DNA of 64,000 bases from Zoroaster sp. YZ-2022 (taxonomy: Eukaryota; Echinodermata; Asteroidea; Forcipulatida; Zoroasteridae), in NCBI GenBank assembly GCA_029582265.1, contig CM055831.1, forward strand, positions 28,520,189-28,584,188, read 5' to 3'. Of the stretch, positions 35,930 to 64,000 are shown piece by piece (position 1 is the first letter of the stretch; the number at the start of each line of letters is the position of its first letter). The position numbers were made by a program, and so were the translations under genes. The notes under the pieces were generated by a model. That model was not told where the DNA came from. It was given only the letters and a program-made list of their open reading frames with translations, and did no database searches.

Positions 35930-38480
35930 CGTACAGATCGTTAATTGTCAAAAATATTTACAAAAGGTCACCCCACTTTGACCTTTACCTCCTGTCCAAA
36001 ACCCGGAAGTCAAAGTTTAATATTAAAAAACATCTCAGCAACGACAAAGAGGTAAATTAAAATTTTTTGCACCATTGTGCTGATCGTTAATTGTCAAAAA
36101 TATTTACAAAAAGGTGACCCCAATTTGACCATTACTTCCTGTTCAAACCGGAAGTCAAAGTTTACTATTAAAAAAAAATTATCCACAAGAGGTAACTTCA
36201 CAATCTTTGCACCATTGTACAGATCGTTAATTGTCAAAATAATTTCAGACAAAGGTGACCCCAATTTGACCTTTACTTCCTGTCCACACCGGAAGTCAAA
36301 GTTTAATATTTTAAACAATCTACTTCCTCCCGAACACCTAGAGTTTGTGTCAAGACAAACTCTGAATCTCTAGTTTTTGTTCGTTTTTTTCTTTTTTCTA
36401 CTTCTTTTCCGGATCGATTGTCTACAAAAAAACACATACTTGCAAAGTTCATATGAACTTGAAACTTGGCACATACTTAGAACATAACACATAGATGAAA
36501 CATAATTTGTGACGTCATTATTAGGTCATCAGATATCGAATTTCGATCAATCATTCTTTATTAGTTAAAACGTTTTGATTACGTTGCAAATGAAAGATCT
36601 ACACGGCTTTTTCAACGCTAAAAAAGTGCGCCCTCTGTTGGTGAATGTAAATCAGCTCTGGTCGTGCTCATTATGTATGCACGTAAAAATCATATCTCAA
36701 CAACCTCAACAGGTAAATTGACAGTTTTGCACCATTGTACAGATTGTTGGTTGTCAAAAATATTTACACAAGGTGACTAATTTGACCTTACTTCCTGTCC
36801 AAACCGGAAGCCAACGTTTAATGTTTAAAAATCATATCTCCACAACCACAAGAGGTAAATTGACATTTTTGTATCATTGTATAGATTGTTAATTGTCGAA
36901 AAATATTTACACAAGGTGATCCCAATTTGACCTTACTTCCTGTCCAAACCGGAAGTCAAAGTTTAATATTTAAAAAATCATATCTCAACAACTACAAGAG
37001 GTAAATTCACAATTTTTGTACCATTGCACAGATCGTTAATTGTCAAAAATATTTACAAAAGGTGACCCCAATTTGACCTTACTTCCTGTCCAAACCGAGT
37101 CAAAGTTTAATATTAAAATCGTATCTCAACAACCACAAGAGGTAAATTGACATTTTTGTACCATTGTATAGACTGTTAATTGTCGAAAAATATCTACACA
37201 AAGGTGACCCCAATTTGACCTTACTTCCTGTCCAAACCGGAAGTCAAAGTTTAATATTTTAAAAATTCATATCTCAACAACCACAAGGGGTAAATTCACA
37301 ATCTTTCCACTATTGTACAGATTGTTAATTGTCAAAAATGTTTACAAAAACATGACCCAATTTGACCTTTACTTACTGTCTAAACCGGAAGTCAAAGTTT
37401 AATATTAAAACAAATAATGATGCAAAGTTTCTTTTAAAAACATTCTGACGTCGTCATCACTGCCCTGACAAAACTCGAACACCTATGTGTTTGTATTATC
37501 ACAAACACTGCCATCTAGTTTTTGTTCGTTTTTTTTCTTTTCTTCTCCTTCTTCTTCTTCTCCGGATAGATTTTCTACAAAAAAACACATACTTGCAAAC
37601 TTCACATCAACTTGAAACTTGGCATATACTTAGAACTTAACACGTAGATGAAACAGAATTTGTGACAAGAATTTGTGACGTCATCATGAGGTCATCAGAT
37701 ATCGAATTACGATAAATCAAAGTTTAATATTTAAAAAATCATATCTAAACAACCACAAGGGGTAAATTCACAATTTTTGTACCATTGTACAGATCGTTAA
37801 TTGTCAAAACATATTTACAAAAAGATGACCCCAATTTGACCTTACTTCCTGTCTAAACCGGAAGTCAAAATTTAATATTTAAAAAAATCATATCTCAACA
37901 ACCACAAGGGGTAAATTCACAATTTTTGTACCATTATACAGACTGTTAATTGTCAAAAAATATTTACAAAAAGATGACCCCAATTTGACCTTACTTCCTG
38001 TCCAAACCGGAAGTCAAAGTTTAATATTAAAAAAAATCATATCTCAACAACCACAACTGGTAAATTCACAGTTTTTGCACCATTGTACAGATTGTTAATT
38101 GTCAAAAAATATTTACACAAAGGTGACCCCAATTTGACCTTACTTCCTGTCCAAACCGGAAGTCAAAGTTTAATATTTAAAAAAAATCATATCTCAACAA
38201 CCACAACTGGTAAATTCACATTTTTTGCACCATTGTATAGATTGTTAATTGTCGAAAAATATTTACACAAAGGTGACCCCAATTTGACCTTACTTCCTGT
38301 CCAAACAGGAAGTCAAAGTTTAATATTTAAAAAAATCATATCTCAACAACCACAACAGGTAAATTCACAGTTTTTGCACCATTGTATAGATTGTTAATTG
38401 TCGAAAAATATTTACAAAAACATGACTTCAATTTGACCTTTACTTCCTGTCCAAACCGGAAGTCAAATTTTAATATTTAT
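35930..38480 (+). repeat. ~145-bp minisatellite with two interspersed headers
   Basis: At least 12 diverged units, each with ccggaagtcaaagtttaat, a poly-A stretch, catatctcaacaaccacaag, gtaccattgtacagat, ttaattgtcaaaaatattta and gaccttacttcctgtcc. Spacing between copies of ttaattgtc is mostly 140-150 bp. Headers identical in kind to 32225-32470 break the series at 36371-36550 and 37515-37730, each preceded by a gaacaccta hairpin tail (36330-36370, 37476-37514). It therefore reads as a tandem of composite elements: header, minisatellite, tail. Confidence 0.88.
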
Positions 38481-39589
38481 GATCGATGTATGTAAAACCA
38501 TCCGGTGAACAATAAAGATTCCGTGGCCAGTTTTACAAAAAATCAGATTTTTTTGGAAATTTCAGGGTAATTAACATATGTCGGTCTTGAAATTCCCTTG
38601 TAACCTTGTTGAGGATCTTCTAGGTGTAGTCTGAAGAGAAGTTTTATTCGATCATTATCATTCTTTTATTATACCATTGCATTTGAAATGAAGTTTGAAT
38701 TTGGTGTTGGGCCTAATGTGATTAAGTTCAAATTATTTAAAAGAACTTCAAACAAATCATCGTTGGTAACCACATCATAATTTACAGGGTACTCTTTAAA
38801 ACCCTCCGGTAAGGGAGCGTACCAGCTGCCGACTGCCTAATTATGCATTTTTTTAAATTACTCTGCGTTATAATTTAGTTAAAATCTCATTTTCCTTGAC
38901 TTTATACATTATACGCTTGAGAAACATATTGTAGAATTTGAGTGGCCTGGGTAAGTTCATTCACCAGTTGTATCAGTTACAAGATACGGGCCAGTAGTCC
39001 CACATGGGAATTCCCCATTGACTGTGCACAAAAGGCCTTAGCATTGGGGGTAATTTATGCAAGTAAACATGTGGAAAGCATTACAGCGTTGATTGATGAC
39101 ACGCGGTTTGGTATGTGTATGGTTCTTTATGAATGGGTTTATTTCTAATCTGAGGTCTGTCTGGGGGGGGGGGGGGGTTAGCGGACGGTGCTTTGTAGTA
39201 GCTCTATATGGAGCTGCCTGCTGCCTGAACAGCTGTTTGACTCACCCCCCCACCCCCCCTGCAAAAATTTCTGGATCCGCACCTGGTTATATACAATCTC
39301 TAGACTATATGCTTGAGAAACATATTGTAGAATTTGAGTGGCCTGGGTAAGTTCATTCACCCGCTATATCAGTTACAACCTAGCTGCCAGCAGTCCCAGA
39401 TGGGAATTCCCCATTGACTGTGCACAAAAGGCCTTAGCATAGGGGGTAATTTATGCAAGTAAACAAAGCTGTCTGTGGAAAGCATTACAAACCTGGTTTG
39501 GCCTGTGTGTGGTTCTTATGAATGGGTTGTTTGGAGCTGCCTGCTGCCTGAACAGCTGTTTGACTCACCCCCCACCCCCCCTGCAAAAA
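38481..39589 (+). repeat. Region with a ~180-bp direct duplication
   Basis: Bases 38914-39090 (cttgagaaacatattgtaga, then the block through gtaatttatgcaagtaaac) repeat at 39306-39470. A further pair (gctgcctgctgcctgaacag) is at 39211 and 39536. Poly-G and poly-C runs are present. No gene is seen. Confidence 0.75.
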
Positions 39590-39695
39590 AAATAATGCAA
39601 AGTTTCTTTTAAAAAACATTCTGACGTCATCATCACTGCCCTGACAAAACTCGAACACCTATGTGTTTGTAATATAACAAACACTTAAGTCTAGT
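39590..39695 (+). repeat. Right end of the header/minisatellite element
   Basis: Matches 37408-37514, including catcactgccctgacaaaac and the hairpin tail with cgaacacctatgtgtttg. It is separated from the minisatellite by about 1.1 kb of other sequence. Confidence 0.75.
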
Positions 39696-40249
39696 TATAT
39701 TAAAAATTGTTCTCTGCATTCCCCATTGACTTTTTACATCCAAATGACTTCCACACATGCCCAGCTATTGTTTGGTATTATTTACAACCTCAGATGACAC
39801 ACAACGGCTGTGTAGTGTATCTATCTCCTGTATAATCTTGCAAACAGTAAACAGCCGTCTGGTTTATCTCTCCAGCATGTAACCCAACCCAGACACTCTG
39901 TGTGTGTGTGTGGGGGGGGGGGTATCCCTGGCACTGGCTGTCGCAAGACATCAAACAACACAGTCTGATGGTCAACAGATGGTTCCACTTATCAGTGGGT
40001 TAGATTTGGGGGGGTCTTTATGTTTACACAATGGATGGTTGATTTTGTGCACAGACATATGGCAGCAATTTCTTTTCCAGCCAAGAAAAAAAACTACACA
40101 GCTCTGGGAACTGACACCCCTTCTAAGATATGTGGAATGGTCCCCTTTAGGATATCAATGACTCTCAGCCATCTGTGGGCTTTTTTCTGGGAGAAACAAT
40201 GAAATACATAAATTCTGCCAGTAGCGAGTGGAGGGCTCCCTCGTCGGAG
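39696..40249. other. Dispersed-repeat flank, no gene seen
   Basis: Bases 39696-39797 duplicate 32030-32130. The block agggctccctcgtcggaggg near 40220 is the inverse of sequence near 31950 and resembles the inverse of 38800-38835. A (TG)n then poly-G run lies near 39901. Confidence 0.5.
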
Positions 40250-40842
40250 GGTTTTAATTAAGTAGAGAATTGTGCTCAGCAAATATTTTTGCTAAGCATT
40301 TTAAAACAGACTACCAGCTGAAATACTCATATTCTATATGAAAGTTTAGCTTGTAGCAAATAATATATATATATATTTTTTTATTTGTATTTATTTATTT
40401 ATTTGTTTATTTTGTCTTCTAAGCATATTGCCTCTGGTGTCAATACAGCAAGCAAGTTGGATCACTGTACATTCCACATAAGAGGCATTTAATTACTCAT
40501 TAAATTTGAAACAACATTACTGAATTTCAATCTAATTCCAATTATTGTTGTAACATTATCATTTCAATAATTGATGTTGTGCATCCCTCTGGTTATTGCT
40601 CTGCTGTGATTGGTCAATGAAGTCTTGGTGAGCGCGCGCTTGAAGGTTGTCGCATATACTGGATGTACCAGAATCAACAACTGTGTTCGCGCCTTTTTAA
40701 GGGTGAGCAGACGGTATATTGTGGGTAGTATCAAGCTGTACTTGACAACACGTAGAACCTACTGTATGACAGGAGATCGACTCATGAGTTCAGTTTATCG
40801 ATGAGAGATTTTTGTCTTGATGCTTTGAATCAGAACTGCAGA
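40250..40842 (+). promoter_or_regulatory. 5' flank and probable promoter of the LDLa/CUB gene
   Basis: Directly upstream of exon 1. A CCAAT-type box in reverse (gattggtcaat, 40608-40618) and a TATA-like cctttttaagg (40692-40702) followed by gtgagcagacggta are kept in both inverted exon-1 copies, though surrounding sequence has diverged. Bases 40255-40660 also recur at 43685-44115, without exon 1. The transcription start is not visible; a 5' UTR of about 100 nt would fit the TATA-like box. Confidence 0.4.
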
Positions 40843-60332
<19,490 letters not shown>

Positions 60333-63300
60333 GTGAGGGTCATGAATATTCAATTCTTTAAAATGTTCTAACGCTATCATGTATGCAAATCATGTCAACG
60401 CGTAATACGAGCGCACATTGGTAGTACGCGCAGCCGCTCGTTCTTTTTCCGGTTCCAAAGCTGACCTAAAGTTGTGTGTAATCTAACCTAAATTCCTTGA
60501 TTTTAACGTTCAAGAGCGATTCTTGGGGCAGAAATTGACTTTGTTAATAAGATTTTAAGTCTCTAAAGCAATACAGCCTATACCCTCCAAGGCAAATGTT
60601 CGTAGAATTACACTGTCTCATGACTGGGCTGGCTGCAACCAGATGAAATTACTAGATGAAGTTACTATAAATACTTCCAATTCTTGCACTATGCTTTTTT
60701 TAAATGAATGAATGAATTTATTTATTTATTTTTATCTTTGTTGACTTAATTCCCAAGCATATTTGTGTGTTTGTGTTTGTGTGTGTGTGTGTGTGTGTGG
60801 GGGGGGTGGGGTGGGGGTCAGCAAATGCATAGAGCATTTCTTCATCCATGCATATACATATAAAACAAATGAATTGTCCTTATTTTTCCTCTATAGACTA
60901 GATGATGTACTTATACTGACCACATTTTCTCGTATGTATTCTATAATATACTTATGGTAAAACTGACAAGGAGAGTCAAGTCAGCTTATTTCAATATGTG
61001 TCAAACTTATATTTTCTTTATGTGTGCTGCAACCATCCCGCACACTCTACCGTGTGTGAACAACAACATTATCGAAGGTCACATGTAATTCGATAACAAA
61101 GACGTTGCGACGTAGATGGGGTCAAATGTCAGGATATGAATGGATATTTTTCTTGGTTTAGTTTTATAGGCGCAGTGCAAAAAATATAAATAAATAAATA
61201 AACAAAAATACAACAATTTTTGAAAATAGCAACCAGACCGCTCTCTCCTAGGAGGGTTAAATGTAAGTTCCAAGTCTGAACGTTCTAAATCCCTAAAGCT
61301 TCTGATGATCGTTGGAGAGCCAGCACGTGCGGAGTGGGTGTGGTTTATGTTGGAATAACGTTACATGAGAGAGTACCGAAATAAACATGTTAACAAAACC
61401 GTTTTGTACAAACCAAAAATTGGGAATAAGGTACACACCGCCCTAAAACTCAAAAATGGCATTGATATAATGATAGATAATCCGGTTATCGTGTAATTAA
61501 TTACTGAGAAATAAAAGCAAAGAAACAAACAAACAAACAAACAAAAAACAAAACAAAGAAAAAACGATATTAAGGTCAAAGGTCACGTATACGCATTTCC
61601 AGTAGTCTATACGATCGTGAAACTTGCACGGAAATTGCAAGTTGTATTTAGACTGGTACTGTTAATTGCACACCGTTGTGATTGTAACAAGAAGAACAAG
61701 GTTTCAGTCTGTACATTTTGTATCCGTTGTAAACACACGAACGGTCACAGAGATCATCCAAAAAAGTGAGGAAAATGCTTATGAGGCTTGATAGACCTTG
61801 GATCAACCACGGAGAAAGGCATAGACTGAACAAACCGGTGATTAGCAGCATCTATCTGCATATGCTGGATTCTGGGTGAGCATCTCAATCATGATCAATA
61901 TTGGTTTGCATTGCTATTGGTAGACATAGATAATGTACATGTACATGATGAACACAATCATGACAACCTCCCCTGGCAATTATGTGAAATTGCCTTAACC
62001 CCTGATTACATACTGTACATATTTGACAAAAAAAGTTTAAAGGGAAGCTTAAATTTTGGTTTAGATTATCGTTAGCCCAGGGACTCCTATACTACGTGTT
62101 GCACGACTCCGTCGGAGTCCGGGAGTTACCAAGCCCACCACATTGACAAACCCAACAGGAAGCTAATATGACATTTTACCTGGAGTTGTCCTCACAAAAT
62201 CGTCACAGTGAATATTCGTCCCCTTATAAAGCCAGCCGGGAAGTTTCATTTAAGAAATGTATATTTATTTAGTGGAAAAAAAAACTTATTAAATTTACTC
62301 CGTGCGGTCAATGTTTCTGTCGTGATTTAGCTGCCAGTGACCTCCCGTGGTGCATCGCGCGACCTCCAAACTTTGGGTAGCCTCCTCATCTGTCGCTCAA
62401 GTGTGATTTTACGCGTAATGGTGTACTGACATCCATCCTTGTTGTCCTTTGTGTAATAATTTGCTATATATTTAATGTACCTGTAATACTGTATTTCAAC
62501 TTATTACAAAAAATGTATATTTCCTCCTCCAAGGACAGCATTGAAATAAGTTATCAATCAGTCAATCAATCAAAAGCATGTGTTGGGCTAGTGTCAATAT
62601 CATTACGTGTCAATATCGTCGTACTCGTTAGTTTTGGGGAATAATGGTGTCTGATGCTGTTTCCTCCAGTCCATGTTTGAATTTTCACCATGACCCCTTT
62701 TGACCAACTTCCACATAAAAAAGTACCTGGCCATCAATGGTGGAGATTACAACTAATTCGCTGGAAATTGTTCTCATAAGTATCTCATAATTATCATGTC
62801 TGTATTGTAACCATCGTCATTATTGTCATTGTGCCATCGCTATATGAACTATCAAAAATAATGTGATGGCCAACAGATAGAATATCGTCAAAAGAATTCA
62901 GCATATAGCCACACAAAAAAGCCCTATGAGTATTATATTATCAAACAATATTTCTCTTTTATTACTCTTACCTGTCAAACAATAATCCTACGAATGCGAC
63001 ATTATTCATGGTGTCATCACCATAGACGGTGAACCTTTCTCAAAGTTTTTGTCACGTTTTTATTGGCGTTGACATGATGAAGAGGCTGTGACGATGTTCG
63101 GTATGAATAAGTCATTGTTGTTTCCCAAACTAAACTCACTGGCAGTATCATAATTCAAAATACCCAACACGAAATGCCCCATAGTGGTTGAGATCCTGCT
63201 TCAACGCGAATAGTGTTCACATATTTATGGCCTAACCGGCGGGCTTACGCCTCGGGCGCTTTGCCTCGCTGGCGCCAATGGCTCTACTGGCAGAGTCTTG

Positions 63301-63848
63301 GTTCGGTTCCTGGTGTCTCGGGAAAGTGCCAAGACTTTCGCCTTTTTGTCGATTATTTCAAAATCATTTCACTTTTGTAAAGTATCAATGAATTATAAAA
63401 AAATAATTATTCTGATTTTTGGTTCAGCAATAAACTTTTTACACGTCTGAAAGTGTGACTATCGCTTTTGATCTCGCTTTTGATTTTGGTTCACAAAAGT
63501 CACATGTCGTTGCTTTTTGTACATTAACAGAAAAACAACGCATTTTTTCAGGGGTATTTGTGTGGACAGTTATATTCTACTTTTGAAAGATCTTTCCAAC
63601 TATATGTGAAAAAGCGTTTTTTATCGCCCAATTTCGCACGACAAAGGTGGTGTGTACCTTTAACTCACATTTCTGAGAAAAAATTTGGACGTTTCAATTA
63701 TTGTCTGGCTGAGAGCAAACATTCTTTCAGGGGATATGTTTATTTTTTACCTTAAAGTCAATATAATGAGTTGTAAATATTTAACAGTACTGGTTTTAGT
63801 TTTAAGTAAAGACTGTTTGCAGTTACAACATGTGAAATTTTAAGTTGA
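60333..63848. other. No gene seen
   Basis: AT-rich, possibly intron or intergenic. It holds a (TG)n tract with a poly-G run at 60764-60810, a short hairpin gactccgtcggagtc near 62107, and a weak tRNA-like stretch near 63275-63320 that lacks a proper box A. No LDLa or CUB pattern was found. Confidence 0.5.
60764..60810. repeat. (TG)n microsatellite
   Basis: tgtgtttgtgtttgtgtgtg and following, then a G-run with a few Ts. Confidence 0.9.
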
Positions 63849-63890
63849 TTACAATTGAGTAGTAATTAGTTCCAAACAGAACTGGTCGTT
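63849..63890 (+). repeat. Fragment matching the end of the Penelope-like element arm
   Basis: caattgagtagtaattagtt at 63852 is identical to 57880-57899, and agaactgg follows in both. Similarity stops after about 38 bp, so this is a terminal fragment or the start of a second, diverged element. Confidence 0.55.
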
Positions 63891-64000
63891 ATTTTAACAA
63901 GTATTTTGCACATTCATTTAAAGCAAATCTATACCAACATTTATTTTATTGTTTTAAAGAAGCAGCATAGCCGGCCACCTATAATTTTTCCCTTCTTCTT

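Noticed and set aside
39790..40282. Overlapping 60-85-codon frames near 40 kb
   Set aside because: They overlap on both strands in dispersed-repeat sequence and resemble nothing recognised.
63275..63330. Possible tRNA gene (ggttcggttcc box-B-like)
   Set aside because: Box A is poor and no cloverleaf could be drawn.

Overview
The window is animal (metazoan) nuclear DNA. It has intron-split genes with phase-1 exons, LDL-receptor class A (LDLa) and CUB modules, four classes of retroelement, tRNA-derived repeats, very long (ATT)n tracts and a 500-N assembly gap. A marine invertebrate deuterostome (hemichordate, echinoderm or cephalochordate) fits this repeat mix best. That is a guess from general knowledge, not something the sequence proves.

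The one convincing host gene is on the + strand, 40843 to 60332. A signal-peptide exon is followed by the exon triplet LDLa-A, LDLa-B, CUB, repeated four times, then a diverged LDLa exon. All 14 exons join in phase 1, so triplets and single exons can be added or skipped without changing frame. The first three triplets and their introns are near copies of each other; the fourth CUB and the last LDLa are older and diverged. The predicted product is a secreted protein of about 900 residues, and the 3' end is not seen. The first LDLa-A copy carries an in-frame TAA. The introns host a Dong/R4-type LINE inserted in a (TAA)n tract (49479-53344), a Penelope-like element with inverted arms of about 370 bp (57842-59548) and small foldback elements.

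To the left, the 5' end of this gene recurs in inverted orientation. There is an intact signal-peptide exon on the - strand at 19482-19545 and a frameshifted one at 2001-2063, both with promoter and intron-1 homology. A ~2-kb tandem array (19774-31287, at least six units, cut by the N gap) is built from the gene's 5' flank. A second array (2277-9764) has 23 tRNA-like heads on ~320-bp units arranged in a higher-order B-C-A-(D) pattern, and sits just upstream of the broken exon copy.

Other contents are a tRNA-derived SINE with a (ATT)n tail (317-893), a CR1-lineage LINE relic (11377-12553), a nearly full-length CR1-lineage LINE with PHD-like, endonuclease and reverse-transcriptase parts (about 13971-18907), a ~145-bp minisatellite with recurring headers (35930-38480), and a ~510-bp element with palindromic ends (33008-33517). 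From 60333 to 64000 I see no gene. The repeats and the gene share one history: the gene's 5' region was duplicated in inverted orientation, amplified in tandem and invaded by retroelements.
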